Positions 8,769 through 17,754 of a stretch of 64,000 bases of DNA are shown in pieces; position 1 is the stretch's first letter, and each line of letters starts with the position of its first letter. This DNA comes from Streptomyces sp. 1-11 (GTDB lineage Bacteria > Actinomycetota > Actinomycetes > Streptomycetales > Streptomycetaceae): the NCBI RefSeq assembly GCF_007176755.1, contig NZ_BJTV01000006.1:409029-473028 (forward strand), given 5' to 3'. The notes beneath the pieces were generated by a model. The model did not search any database and was not told where the DNA came from. It was given only the letters and a program-made list of their open reading frames with translations. The position numbers and the translations under genes were made by a program.

Positions 8769-9652
8769 CCCACGGCAACGCGCCCGTCTGGCACGCCTCG
8801 GCCGGCCTCGTCGCCCGCTACGCCGACGGCTCCCTCGCGGAGCCGGACGCGTGGTCCCTGGAGCTGCATCTGGAGAGCTGCCCGGGATGCGCGGCGCTGG
8901 TGTCGCGGGCGGTGCGCGCGACGGCGGCCGGGGCGGTGCTGGACGAGGTGCGGGGGGCGGTGCTCGGAGGGGCGCCCGCGAGGGCGTCCCGCTCCGCGCC
9001 GGACCCGGCCTCCGCACCGGCGCTGTCCCGGACGGCCCGGCTGCTCTGGGCCGCCGGACCCGCCGTGCGGGGGGCGTGGCTGCCGGCCGTGCTGCTCGTC
9101 GCGGCCGGGGCGATGGCCCTGGCGTACGGGGGCGGTGTGCCCGGCACACGGGCGCTGCTGCTGGCCGTCGCGCCGGTGGTGCCGGTGGCCGGGGTCGCCC
9201 TGTCGTACGGTCCGCACGCCGACCCGCTGTACGAGGTGGCGGCGGCCGGTCCGCGCGGCGGGCTGCGGCTGGCGCTGACCCGGACGGCCGCCGTGCTCGC
9301 GGTGAGCGTGCCGCTGCTGACCCTGACCGGGCTGCTGCTGCCCGCCTCCGGCGCCCCGGCCGCCGCGGCCTGGCTGCTGCCCGGGCTCGCCCTGGCCCTG
9401 GGCACGCTCGCGCTGGCCTCCTTCGTCGGCTGCCGTGCGGCGGCCGGGGTCACGGCCGGGGGCTGGCTGGTCGCCGTGGGCGCGCCCGTGCCCTGGGCCC
9501 CCGGCGGAGAGGTCACCGCACGGCTGGCCGAGCAGCTGTCCCGCTGTCTCGACGGGGCGGGCGCGCAGGGCGGCTGGGCGGCGGCGGCAGCCCTGAGCGC
9601 CACCCTCCTGACGCTCCGCCGCCCGGCCTACGACCGTCTCATCCCCCGGTGA
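8765..9652 (+). CDS. Membrane anti-sigma factor with zinc-finger (ZAS-like) domain
   Basis: A 295-residue protein with an N-terminal cytoplasmic zinc-binding motif H-x3-C-x2-C (ELHLESCPGCAALV, about residues 38-50), the hallmark of zinc-associated anti-sigma domains. It is followed by about six hydrophobic segments between residues 95 and 290. The domain is expected to hold the upstream ECF sigma factor inactive until a membrane signal arrives. The ATG overlaps the sigma stop (ATGA). The multi-helix membrane part, with no obvious sensor domain, is longer than in classic RsrA-type proteins. Confidence 0.85.
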   Translation: MTHGNAPVWHASAGLVARYADGSLAEPDAWSLELHLESCPGCAALVSRAVRATAAGAVLDEVRGAVLGGAPARASRSAPDPASAPALSRTARLLWAAGPAVRGAWLPAVLLVAAGAMALAYGGGVPGTRALLLAVAPVVPVAGVALSYGPHADPLYEVAAAGPRGGLRLALTRTAAVLAVSVPLLTLTGLLLPASGAPAAAAWLLPGLALALGTLALASFVGCRAAAGVTAGGWLVAVGAPVPWAPGGEVTARLAEQLSRCLDGAGAQGGWAAAAALSATLLTLRRPAYDRLIPR

Positions 9653-10200
9653 CCGAGGGGCCCGGCCGCACCGCCTCGCCTGCGACCGCCTCCACCCCGC
9701 CGCCGGCCCCGGGCCCGACCGCAGCGCCCGCACGGCGCACGCCCCCGCCACCAGCACCCCGAGCCCGGCAACACGGCCCCGCCTCCGACCGGCACCACCC
9801 GCGACCGACGAGGCCGCCGCCGACGTGGCCCGTGAAACCACGAACCATCCCGGTGGCAACGCGGAGCCAGGCACCCACGGCCCCTGACCACACCACTCTC
9901 GACCACACCACTCTCGACCACACCACCCACACCCGGCCGACCACCCCCGGCCGACCACCCCCGCCGGCACGGCCCGCGACCGCCCGAACCACCCCGGCGA
10001 CCGCAGCCGGACCGGACCCCGTCCCTGTCCGCGGCCTCGCGACCCCGCGACTCCGCGGCACCCGAAGCACCGCCCGGCGTCCGCGGCTCCGCGACCCCCG
10101 AAGCACCGCCCGGCGTCCGACGCGCCGACCACCGCCCCGTACCCCGGTGAGCAGCGCCGCCCGCGGCCGGCACCGGCATCCATCCACGGAGACCCCTTGA
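9649..10200 (+). repeat. Minisatellite-like low-complexity spacer with an open reading frame
   Basis: The 550 bases between the anti-sigma and ATPase genes hold tandem repeats. A 15-mer GACCACACCACTCTC occurs 2.8 times at 9886-9927, and a 36-mer containing CCCGAAGCACCGCCCGG occurs twice at 10051-10122. One frame is open throughout, from a GTG overlapping the anti-sigma stop (GTGA, 9649) to a TGA at 10198-10200 overlapping the TTG of the ATPase. It would encode 183 residues rich in Pro, Thr and Arg with no recognisable domain. It may be a translated coupler or just a GC-rich spacer without stops. I would not assign a protein function. Confidence 0.55.
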
Positions 10201-10970
10201 ATTCGATACTCGTGTCCGGCCTGCGGGTCCGGCACCGGAAGAATCTCGCGCTGGACGGCGTCGACCTGGACCTCGGCACCGGTGTGCACGGGCTGCTCGG
10301 GCCGAACGGCGCCGGGAAGACCTCGCTGATCCGGGTCCTGGCCACCGTGGCCCGGCCGTCCGCCGGGCGGGTCGAGATCCTCGGCCAGGACGCCGCCGGC
10401 CACGCCGGGCGCACCGCGGTCCGGCGCCGGCTGGGCTACCTGCCGCAGGAGTTCGGCTACTACCCGGGCTTCACGGTGCGCGAGTTCGTCGCGTACGTGG
10501 CCTGGCTGAAGGAGATGCCCGCCGCGCGGGTCCCGGCCGCCGTGGCCGACGCCGTGGCCCGGGTCGGTCTCGCGGACCGCGCCGACGCGAAGATCCGCAC
10601 CCTGTCCGGGGGCATGGTCCGCCGGGTCGGCATCGCCCAGGCCATCGTCAACGAGCCGAGCGTGCTGCTGCTGGACGAGCCCACCGCCGGTCTGGACCCG
10701 GAGCAGCGGGTGGAGTTCCGCGAGCTGCTGCGCGAGCTCGGCGACTCGGCCACGGTGGTGGTCTCCACCCACCTGGTCGAGGACGTGGCCGCCGCCTGCA
10801 CGGAGGTCACGCTTCTCGACGGGGGCCGCATCGCCTACCGCGGCACCCCGCGCTCGCTCACGCTGACGGGCGAGACCTCGGGCGGGCCGGGCGACCACCC
10901 GATCGAGCGCGGTTACACGGCCGCGCTGCGGGCCCACCGCGGCGCCGGGACGCGGGAGTCGGTGCGATGA
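10197..10970 (+). CDS. ABC transporter ATP-binding protein
   Basis: A 257-residue nucleotide-binding subunit. Walker A is GPNGAGKTS (about residues 39-47), the signature is LSGGMVRR, Walker B is LLLDEPTAGLD and the H-loop is in VSTHLVED. The TTG start at 10197 is supported by GGAG 7 bases upstream and by the fold starting at once (SILVSGLRVRHRK). It forms an operon with two membrane proteins (ATGA and GTGA overlaps) and the upstream sigma/anti-sigma pair. It energises an ABC-2-like exporter of unknown substrate. Confidence 0.93.
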   Translation: MNSILVSGLRVRHRKNLALDGVDLDLGTGVHGLLGPNGAGKTSLIRVLATVARPSAGRVEILGQDAAGHAGRTAVRRRLGYLPQEFGYYPGFTVREFVAYVAWLKEMPAARVPAAVADAVARVGLADRADAKIRTLSGGMVRRVGIAQAIVNEPSVLLLDEPTAGLDPEQRVEFRELLRELGDSATVVVSTHLVEDVAAACTEVTLLDGGRIAYRGTPRSLTLTGETSGGPGDHPIERGYTAALRAHRGAGTRESVR

Positions 10971-12313
10971 GCCTCGGTGCGACGGGCCTCGGAACCGGCC
11001 GGGGGACACGAGCCTCGCGGGAGCCCCACCCGCTGCGCGCCGAGGCCCTGCGCGGGTTCGCGCCGCTCGCCGGGGCCGCCGTACTGCTCACCCTCGGCGT
11101 CCTGCTGGCCGGCTCCGCCGCCCGCTGGCAGGGCGGCTGGGCGGAGACCGCCGCCCAGACGCACGTCGCCGGGCTGATCGCCGGGCCGCTGGCCGCCGCC
11201 GCGGGCTGCTGGCAGGGCGGGCGGGAGCGGCGCCGGCGTACCGAGGAGCTGTGGGGGACGGCCGCCCGGGCGCCGCTCGCCCGGTTCCTCGCCCCGGCCC
11301 TGCCGGTCGCGCTCTGGACGGCCGCCGGCTACCTGGCCGCGGCGGGCCTGGCGATGCTCGCCACGTGGCCCTACGCGCAGGGCGACCGGCCGCACCCGGC
11401 CCTGCTGCCGGGGGACACCGTGGCGGTGGCGGCGGCCGCGCTGCTCGGGCTCGTGGTGGGCCGCGTCGTCCCCTCCCGGCTGGCCGCGCCGCTGCTGGCG
11501 ATCGCCGGGTACGTGGGGCTCGGCGTGCTGTCCGCGAGCCGTTCGGCTCCCGTGCGTCATCTCGATCCGGCGTTCCCGATCATGGACACCGACGTCCCGG
11601 TGTGGTGGCAGCCGGTCTCCATGGCCGTGTGGACGGCGGGCCTGGCGTTCGCCGCCGCGCTCGCGTACGCCGCGCGGCGCCGGGCGACGGCCCTGCTGCC
11701 GCTGGCCGCGGCCGTGGCGGCGGGGGCGGTGCTGACGCAGACCGGGGACGGGCTGTGGCACGAGGCCCCGCTCGCGCGCCGGCAGGTGTGCGACACCTCC
11801 ACCACTCCGGCGGTCTGCGTGAACGCCCGGTACGCGGGGATGCTGCCGCAGGTCGCCGGGGCGCTGTCGGGTATCACAGGCAAGCTCGCGGGGGTGCGGA
11901 ACGTGCCGGTGCGGTGGGAGGAGCGCGACCACGAATCGCACGACGCCGAGGCGCAACTGCCCGCTCTCACGCCGCTCGGCTGGTCGGTGGTACGGGGCCG
12001 GCTCACCGATCCGCGGCAGTTCGCGTGGGAGGCGACGGCGGCCCTGCAACGGCGCCCCGACTGCCTGCACCCCACGGAGCGGATGTCCCTGGCCGACGAC
12101 GCCGTGGCGGCCTATCTCGCCCCCAGCCCGGCGCAGAAGCACTTCGACGACATCGACGCCCGTGGCGACGCGGCTGACCGCGCCGGCCTGCGCAAGCGCC
12201 TCGCCGCCCGGGCCGCGCTGGCCGCCATGGGCGCGCAGGAGCGCCGGGACTGGCTGTCCGCGTACTTCGCGACGGCGGGCACCTGTGACGTGAAGGGGGT
12301 GCCCGCCCTGTGA
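10967..12313 (+). CDS. ABC transporter membrane protein with extracytoplasmic tail
   Basis: A 448-residue membrane protein with about six to seven hydrophobic helices in residues 20-260. The roughly 190-residue soluble C-terminal part contains two cysteines in QVCDTSTTPAVCVN and no recognised catalytic motif. It is the likely permease partner of the preceding ATPase; the ATG overlaps the ATPase stop. I do not recognise a named family, and the substrate is unknown. Confidence 0.8.
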   Translation: MSLGATGLGTGRGTRASREPHPLRAEALRGFAPLAGAAVLLTLGVLLAGSAARWQGGWAETAAQTHVAGLIAGPLAAAAGCWQGGRERRRRTEELWGTAARAPLARFLAPALPVALWTAAGYLAAAGLAMLATWPYAQGDRPHPALLPGDTVAVAAAALLGLVVGRVVPSRLAAPLLAIAGYVGLGVLSASRSAPVRHLDPAFPIMDTDVPVWWQPVSMAVWTAGLAFAAALAYAARRRATALLPLAAAVAAGAVLTQTGDGLWHEAPLARRQVCDTSTTPAVCVNARYAGMLPQVAGALSGITGKLAGVRNVPVRWEERDHESHDAEAQLPALTPLGWSVVRGRLTDPRQFAWEATAALQRRPDCLHPTERMSLADDAVAAYLAPSPAQKHFDDIDARGDAADRAGLRKRLAARAALAAMGAQERRDWLSAYFATAGTCDVKGVPAL

Positions 12314-12912
12314 CCGGCCCCCTCCTGCACGCGCGCTCCCGCGCCCTCCCCCTCACCCTGCTCGCGCTGGCCGCCACCACCGCCTTCGCGGTGTGGGCCG
12401 CGGGCAGCCTGGACGCCTACCTGGACCCCTACCGCCGGGTACCGGTCGTCGCCCTGGCCCCGCTGCTGGCGTCCGCGGTGATCGGCGCCAGCCTGTACTC
12501 GGCGTCGGAGGAGCTGGACCGTACCGCGGTACGGCCCTGGTGGCCGCTGCGGCTGACGCAGCTCGGGGCGCTGACCGCGCTGGCGGCGGTGCTGCTGCCG
12601 CTGGCGGTGCTGGGGCATCCGGAGACCTTCGGGCCGCCCGCCGTCGTCCGCAATACGCTCGGCTGCACCGGCGTCACGGCCGCCGCGGCCGTCGTGCTCG
12701 GCGCCAGGCTGAGCTGGCTGCCCGCCTTCGGCTATGTGAGCGCCGTGTACCTCGCCTCCGCGGGGGCGCGCGGGCGCGCGGTCACGGTGTGGGCGTGGCC
12801 GGTGCAGCCCGGCGCGCAACCGGGCGCCTGGGCGGCGGCGCTGACCGCGTTCGTGGTGGGCGCCGCGCTGTACGCGGTGCGCGGGGCGCGTGCCGAAGGA
12901 CCCCGCGGCTGA
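12310..12912 (+). CDS. Second membrane subunit of the sigma-linked ABC transporter
   Basis: A 200-residue protein with about six transmembrane helices (for example LTLLALAATTAFAVWAA and LGALTALAAVLLPLAVLG) and no soluble domain. The GTG start overlaps the previous stop (GTGA), marking it as the last gene of the operon. It is probably a second permease of the exporter. Function beyond this is not visible. Confidence 0.78.
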   Translation: MTGPLLHARSRALPLTLLALAATTAFAVWAAGSLDAYLDPYRRVPVVALAPLLASAVIGASLYSASEELDRTAVRPWWPLRLTQLGALTALAAVLLPLAVLGHPETFGPPAVVRNTLGCTGVTAAAAVVLGARLSWLPAFGYVSAVYLASAGARGRAVTVWAWPVQPGAQPGAWAAALTAFVVGAALYAVRGARAEGPRG

Positions 12913-12954
12913 ACGGAGGCCGTCCGGCCACGGGGTGCACGAAGGCCCGGACCG

Positions 12955-13491
12955 TCAGGCTGAGATGCCGTCGATCCGGGCCAGGGCGTCGTCCGCGCCG
13001 TACGGCTGCAAGTAGGGCAGCCAGCGCGGGTCCCTGTGACCGGTGCCGATGATGCGCCAGGCCAGTCCGGTGGGCGGGGCGGGTTTGTGGCGCAGCCGCC
13101 AGCCGATCTCCACGAGGTGACGGTCGGCCTTCACGTGGTTGCAGCGGCGGCACGAGGCCACCACGTTGTCCCAGACGTGCTTGCCTCCGCGGCTGCGCGG
13201 GATGACGTGGTCGACGCTGGTTGCGACGCCACCGCAGTACATGCACCGGCCTCCGTCGCGCGCGAACAGCGCCCGCCGGGTGAGAGGAACGGGCCCCCGG
13301 TAGGGAACCCGGACGAATCGCTTCAGCCGGACCACGCTGGGTGCGGGGACTGTGACGGTGGCGCTGTGCATGAAGGCGCCGGATTCCTCGAGGGAGACCG
13401 CTTTGTTCTCCAGGACGAGGACGAGCGCGCGGCGGAGCGGTACGACGCCGAGCGGCTCGTACGACGCGTTGAGGACCAGGACGTGCGGCAC
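12955..13491 (-). CDS. HNH endonuclease family protein
   Basis: A 178-residue protein of the HNH nuclease family common as a single copy in actinobacteria. The opening HVLVLNASYEPLGVVPLRRA is the classic start of the family. The nuclease core is CMYCGGVATSVDHVIPRSRGG followed by WDNVVASCRRCNHVKADR, with two CxxC zinc pairs and the DH and N catalytic residues. The GTG at 13491 is chosen because AAGGAGG lies 5 bases upstream. A longer frame from 13614 has no such site. No mobile-element context is nearby, so this is the housekeeping-type HNH protein rather than a homing enzyme. Confidence 0.92.
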   Translation of the reverse strand: MPHVLVLNASYEPLGVVPLRRALVLVLENKAVSLEESGAFMHSATVTVPAPSVVRLKRFVRVPYRGPVPLTRRALFARDGGRCMYCGGVATSVDHVIPRSRGGKHVWDNVVASCRRCNHVKADRHLVEIGWRLRHKPAPPTGLAWRIIGTGHRDPRWLPYLQPYGADDALARIDGISA

Positions 13492-13806
13492 GGGTGCCTC
13501 CTTGGGCGTCGGCGGCGCGTGGCTCGCGCCGGGACGATCTGCAGTCAGTCTCCCCTCATGCCTGGTGAACGCGCCACCATGTCCCGGTAACGGGCTGGGA
13601 GTGTTTTCGACCACACCTGAGGTGTCCCCCGCGTCACGGCCTGTTCAAGCCCTGGTGAGACCGGTCTCCCTTGAGCGGAACGGCGCGGGACGCACACGAT
13701 GCCCCGTTAGTGTGTTGGCTCTGTCCGTCCGGTGACCATTTCGTGATCGTGAAGACCTTGACCGCCCCACCGGATCGGGCCGCGCAGCACCATGGAGGTA
13801 CCTGTC
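13492..13806. promoter_or_regulatory. Divergent promoter region with two palindromes
   Basis: These 315 bases without a gene separate the HNH gene (minus) from the MscS gene (plus). They contain two perfect dyads, ACACCT-G-AGGTGT at 13613-13625 and GAGACCGGTCTC at 13657-13668. Both are candidate operators. No regulator gene is adjacent and no terminator is seen. Confidence 0.4.
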
Positions 13807-14910
13807 GTGTCCTTGTCCGCCGTCCTTGCGGCCGCCGGCGCGTCCCCTTCGCCGTCCCCCTCGGGTTCGACGGCGCAGCCCGTCCCCACCCTGCAGGACG
13901 CCCAGGAGCACGCGACGAACGCCGCGACCTGGGTCGAGCAGAACTGGTCGACCTGGCTGGCCATGGGCCTGCAGATCGTGCTGGTCGTGGTCGTGGCGGT
14001 GGCGCTCAGAGCGGTGGTGCGGCGGGCGATCACCAAGCTGATCGAGCGCATGACCCGGACGGTGCAGGCCTCCGAGGGCAGCGCGCTGGGCGGGCTGCTG
14101 GTCAACGTCGAGCGGCGGCGGCAGCGGGCGGCCGCGATCGGCTCGGTGCTGCGCTCGGTGGCCAGTTTCCTGATCCTCGGCACGGCCGCGCTGATGGTGC
14201 TGTCCACCTTCCGGATCAACCTGGCGCCGCTGCTGGCCTCGGCCGGTGTGGCGGGCGTGGCGATCGGTTTCGGCGCCCGGAACCTGGTCACGGACTTCCT
14301 CTCCGGTGTCTTCATGATCCTGGAGGACCAGTACGGCGTCGGCGACACCATCGACGCGGGCGTGGCCTCCGGCGAGGTGATAGAGGTCGGGCTGCGGGTG
14401 ACCAAGCTGCGCGGGGCCGGCGGTGAGATCTGGTACGTCCGCAACGGCGAGGTCAAGCGGATCGGCAACCTCTCCCAGGGCTGGGCGACCGCCGGGGTCG
14501 ACGTGACCGTGAAGGCGAGCGAGGACCTGGACCGGGTGAAGGCCGTCCTGGACGAGGTCGCCGAGAAGATGACCAAGGAAGAGCCCTGGAACGAGCTGCT
14601 GTGGGGCCCGGTGGAGGTGCTGGGCCTGGACAGCGTGCTGATCGACTCCATGGTGGTGCGGCTGTCGGCGCGGACCATGCCCGGCAAGTCGGTGGCCGTC
14701 GAGCGCGAGCTGCGCTGGCGCGTCAAGCGTGCCTTCGACGCGGCGAGCATCCGCATCGTCGGCGGTGCGACGGCCGTGGAGGACGCCGAGGACGCCCCGG
14801 ACCCGACCGCGGCGGTCGCGGCGCCGTCGGTGTACGCCAACGCGGAGTCCCCGCAGTCGGCGGCCGCGGCCCCGATCGCCACCCAGCGCCCGGCCCCTCC
14901 GGGCAAGTAG
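13807..14910 (+). CDS. Small-conductance mechanosensitive channel (MscS family)
   Basis: A 367-residue membrane channel that releases solutes on osmotic downshock. It has three hydrophobic helices, a pore-lining TM3 region ASAGVAGVAIGFGARNLVTD (the Ala/Gly-packed MscS pore helix) and then the beta domain with VFMILEDQYGVGDTIDAG. The GTG at 13807 is preferred: GGAGG at 13794-13798 is 8 bases upstream, whereas the in-frame ATG at 13792 overlaps that ribosome site. The Ala/Pro-rich last 50 residues are variable in the family. It is transcribed alone, followed by a GC-rich repeat and hairpin. Confidence 0.92.
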   Translation: MSLSAVLAAAGASPSPSPSGSTAQPVPTLQDAQEHATNAATWVEQNWSTWLAMGLQIVLVVVVAVALRAVVRRAITKLIERMTRTVQASEGSALGGLLVNVERRRQRAAAIGSVLRSVASFLILGTAALMVLSTFRINLAPLLASAGVAGVAIGFGARNLVTDFLSGVFMILEDQYGVGDTIDAGVASGEVIEVGLRVTKLRGAGGEIWYVRNGEVKRIGNLSQGWATAGVDVTVKASEDLDRVKAVLDEVAEKMTKEEPWNELLWGPVEVLGLDSVLIDSMVVRLSARTMPGKSVAVERELRWRVKRAFDAASIRIVGGATAVEDAEDAPDPTAAVAAPSVYANAESPQSAAAAPIATQRPAPPGK

Positions 14911-14917
14911 CGGCGCC

Positions 14918-14978
14918 GCGCCCCCGCGCCCCCGCGCCCCCGCGCCCCCGAGGTAACGACTCCGTTGCCTCGGGGGCG
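14918..14978 (+). terminator. GCGCCCCC tandem repeat leading into a terminator hairpin
   Basis: Four exact copies of the octamer GCGCCCCC occupy 14918-14949. The last copy forms the left arm of an 11-bp stem, CGCCCCCGAGG (14943-14953) / CCTCGGGGGCG (14968-14978), followed by TTGTCTATT. It terminates mscS before the csn promoter. The octamer repeat probably arose by slippage. Confidence 0.7.
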
Positions 14979-14985
14979 TTGTCTA

Positions 14986-15043
14986 TTGACGCCCTCTTCG
15001 TCCTGGGCTTACGTTCCTCCCACGCCAATAGGAAACTTTCCTA
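14986..15043 (+). promoter_or_regulatory. csn promoter and CsnR operator
   Basis: A sigma-70-like pair TTGACG (14986-14991), a 17-base spacer and TTACGT (15009-15014) is followed by a perfect 15-base dyad TAGGAAA-C-TTTCCTA at 15029-15043. The dyad would sit just downstream of the transcription start, where a bound repressor blocks initiation. An AGGAAA/TTTCCT-type palindrome is what I recall as the CsnR operator in Streptomyces. Promoter placement is inferred. Confidence 0.75.
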
Positions 15044-15135
15044 ACAGTGATCTCCCGGGCACCCGTCGATCAAGGCTGGACGACCCGCCCGGGTCACTGA
15101 AAAGCTGGGCAGCCGGAAAGGCAGGTGTCGACCGC

Positions 15136-16347
15136 ATGGCAGGAACCGCCGGTACGCCGGGCACCCCGCGCGTCCTGCGCGCCATGAACGACCGCGCCGC
15201 GCTGGACCTGCTCCTGGAGCACGGGCCGCTGTCCCGCACCCGGATCGGCAAGCTCACCGGCCTGTCCAAGCCGACCGCCTCCCAGCTCCTGGCCCGCCTC
15301 GAGGCGGCCGGACTGGTCCGGGTCACCGGCACCAGCGAGGGCCGGCCGGGCCCCAGCGCCCAGCTCTACGCGGTGAACCCGGACGCCGCCCACGCGGCCG
15401 GGATGGACGTGTCCCCGCACCGCATCCGCGCCGCCGTCGCCGACGTCACCGGCCGCACGGTCGGCGAGTACGAGCTGCCCACCCCGGGCCGGCGACCGGC
15501 CCGGCCCGTCGTGCAGCAGGTCACCGAGGCCCTCGACGGGGCCGTGAAGGCCGCGGGGCTGGCCCGGCCGGACGTGCACCGGCTGGTCATCGGCACCCCG
15601 GGCGCCTTCGACCCGGGCACCGGCCGGCTGCGCTACGCCTCGCACCTGCCCGGCTGGCACTCCCCCAGCCTGCTCGACGAGCTCGCCGCCGCGCTGCCGA
15701 TGCCGGTGGAGTACGAGAACGACGTCAACCTCGTCGCCATCGCCGAACAGCGGCTCGGCGCGGCCCGCGGGCACGCGGACTTCGTCCTGCTGTGGAACCA
15801 GGAGGGCATGGGCGCCGCCCTGGTCCTCGGCGGCCGGCTGCACCGCGGCTGGACCGGCGGCGCCGGCGAGGTCGGCTTCCTGCCCGTGCCGGGCACTCCC
15901 CTGGTGCGCCAGGTCACCAGGGCCAACAGCGGCGGCTACCAGGAGCTGGCCGGTTCGCAGGCGGTGCCGCGACTGGCCCGCGAACTCGGCATCACCGACG
16001 TGCCGGCGGGCCCGTACGCCGAGGTGGCCGCGGCGCTGCTCGCGCGGGCGGCCGACCACGCCGGCGGACCGCACCGGGAGCTGCTGCGGACCTACGCGAC
16101 CCGGCTGGCCACCGGTCTCGCCTCACTGGTCTCCGTCCTCGACCCCGAACTCGTGGTCCTCAGCGGCTCCGCCCTGACGGCCGGCGGCGAGGTGCTGCGC
16201 GCCCTCGTCCAGGCCGAGCTGGAGGAGCTCGCCGCGGCCCGCCCCCGGCTGGTCGTCGGCGACGTGACGGAACACCCCGTGCTGCGCGGCGCACTGGAGT
16301 CCGCGCTCGCGACCACCCGCGACGAGGTCTTCGACACCTCGCGCTGA
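15136..16347 (+). CDS. csnR: ROK family transcriptional repressor CsnR
   Basis: A 403-residue ROK repressor. An N-terminal winged helix (ALDLLLEHGPLSRTRIGKLT and SKPTASQLLARLEAAGLV) precedes a sugar-kinase-like ROK domain (VIGTPGAFDPGTGRL and WTGGAGEVGFLPV). The cysteine-rich zinc motif CxCGxxGC of most ROK proteins is absent; the equivalent segment reads VRQVTRANSGGYQELAG. In known Streptomyces, CsnR represses its own csn operon and chitosanase genes until glucosamine oligosaccharides enter. The ATG at 15136 is chosen because the longer frame crosses the operator. It is first in the csnR-K order found here. Confidence 0.88.
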   Translation: MAGTAGTPGTPRVLRAMNDRAALDLLLEHGPLSRTRIGKLTGLSKPTASQLLARLEAAGLVRVTGTSEGRPGPSAQLYAVNPDAAHAAGMDVSPHRIRAAVADVTGRTVGEYELPTPGRRPARPVVQQVTEALDGAVKAAGLARPDVHRLVIGTPGAFDPGTGRLRYASHLPGWHSPSLLDELAAALPMPVEYENDVNLVAIAEQRLGAARGHADFVLLWNQEGMGAALVLGGRLHRGWTGGAGEVGFLPVPGTPLVRQVTRANSGGYQELAGSQAVPRLARELGITDVPAGPYAEVAAALLARAADHAGGPHRELLRTYATRLATGLASLVSVLDPELVVLSGSALTAGGEVLRALVQAELEELAAARPRLVVGDVTEHPVLRGALESALATTRDEVFDTSR

Positions 16348-16408
16348 ACGCCCGAGCCCCACCGAAGCACTCCCTCCTCAACCGCCCCCGTCCCCGGGAG
16401 ACCTCGTC

Positions 16409-17752
16409 ATGCCCACAGCCGTACCCGGAACCGCCCGAAAAGCGGCCTTCGCCCTCACCGCCTCCCTCGCCCTGCTCGCCACCGCCTGCACCGGCCAGTC
16501 CGGCTCCGGCGCGTCCGACGACGCCTCCAAGGAGACGACGATCAACTTCTGGCACGCCTGGAGCGCGCCGAACGAGGTGAAGGCGGTGAAGTCCCTGGTC
16601 GCCGGGTTCGAGAAGGCGCATCCCAACATCCATGTGAACGTCGTCGGCAACATGACCGACGACAAGATCAACCAGGCGCTGCGCACCGGCGGCGACCGGG
16701 CCCCCGACGTCATCTCCTCCTTCACCACCAACAACGTCGGCAAGTTCTGCTCCTCGGGCGCCCTGATCGACCTGAACCCCTTCTTCGAGAAGTCGGGCAT
16801 CGACCCGCGGACGACGTTCCCGAAGCCGATGAACGAGTACACCCAGTTCGACGGCGACCGCTGCACGGTCCCGCTGCTCGGCGACGCCTACGGGCTCTAC
16901 TACAACAAGACGGCGTTCGCGAAGGCGGGCATAGCGGCCCCGCCGAAGACCTGGTCCGAGTTCGAGGCCGACGCCAAGAAGCTGACCGTCTCCCGGGGCG
17001 GCACCTACAAGCAGCTCGGCTTCATGCCGAACTACCACGGCTGGGAGTCGACGACCGAGCACTACTTCGGGCAGTTCTCGCCGACGTACTTCGGCAAGGA
17101 CGGCAAGTCGGCCCTGGCGAAGGACCCGGCGTTCGAGAAGGGCTTCACGCTCCAGAAGCGGCTCGTGGACGAACTCGGCGGCTTCCAGAAGCTGGAGAGG
17201 TTCCGGGCCACCCTCGGCGACGAGTGGGGCCCCCGGCACCCCTTCCACACCGGCCAGGTCGCCATGCAGCTCGACGGCGAGTGGCGGCTGGGCATGGCCG
17301 AGCAGGCCGAGCCCGGGTTCGAGATCGGGGTGGCCCCGCTGCCCGTCCCGGACGACCAGGCCGGCCAGTACGGCAAGGGCTACATCACCGGCACCATCGC
17401 CGGCATCGCCGCCACCAGCCACAAGCAGAACGCGGCCTGGGAACTGGTGAAGTACATGACCACGGACACGGACGCGGTGGTCGGCTTCGCCAACGGCATC
17501 CACAACGTGCCCTCCACCCTGGCCGCGCTGAAGTCGCCGAAGCTCAAGTACGACCCGCGGTTCAAGACGTTCCTGGACATCGCCGCCGACCCGGACTCGA
17601 CCACCACCCCCGCCTCGGTCAACGGCGGTGTGTACCTGGTGACGATCCAGCAGTTCGGGTACGACTACGAGAGCGGCAAGGTCACCGATCTGAAGGCCGG
17701 GCTGAGGAAGACGGCCGCGCAGATCGACACGGATATCGCGCAGGCCGAGTAG
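16409..17752 (+). CDS. csnE: Extracellular solute-binding lipoprotein (chitosan oligosaccharides)
   Basis: A 447-residue family 1 ABC solute-binding protein. It has a type II signal peptide with the lipobox LLATAC (Cys at about residue 28), then INFWHAWSAPNEVKAVKSLV, typical of sugar-binding components, and the late helix AGIAATSHKQNAAWELVKYM. It is anchored to the outer face of the membrane and delivers ligand to the CsnF/CsnG permeases. The ligand (glucosamine oligomers) is inferred from operon content and the described csn operon. GGGAGA lies about 8 bases before the ATG. No ATPase gene is present in the operon, so it probably borrows the shared MsiK. Confidence 0.88.
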   Translation: MPTAVPGTARKAAFALTASLALLATACTGQSGSGASDDASKETTINFWHAWSAPNEVKAVKSLVAGFEKAHPNIHVNVVGNMTDDKINQALRTGGDRAPDVISSFTTNNVGKFCSSGALIDLNPFFEKSGIDPRTTFPKPMNEYTQFDGDRCTVPLLGDAYGLYYNKTAFAKAGIAAPPKTWSEFEADAKKLTVSRGGTYKQLGFMPNYHGWESTTEHYFGQFSPTYFGKDGKSALAKDPAFEKGFTLQKRLVDELGGFQKLERFRATLGDEWGPRHPFHTGQVAMQLDGEWRLGMAEQAEPGFEIGVAPLPVPDDQAGQYGKGYITGTIAGIAATSHKQNAAWELVKYMTTDTDAVVGFANGIHNVPSTLAALKSPKLKYDPRFKTFLDIAADPDSTTTPASVNGGVYLVTIQQFGYDYESGKVTDLKAGLRKTAAQIDTDIAQAE

Positions 17753-17754
17753 CC

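Noticed and set aside
9886..9927. Tandem GACCACACCACTCTC considered as a CRISPR array
   Set aside because: Units are directly abutting with no spacers and no cas genes nearby; it is a simple minisatellite.
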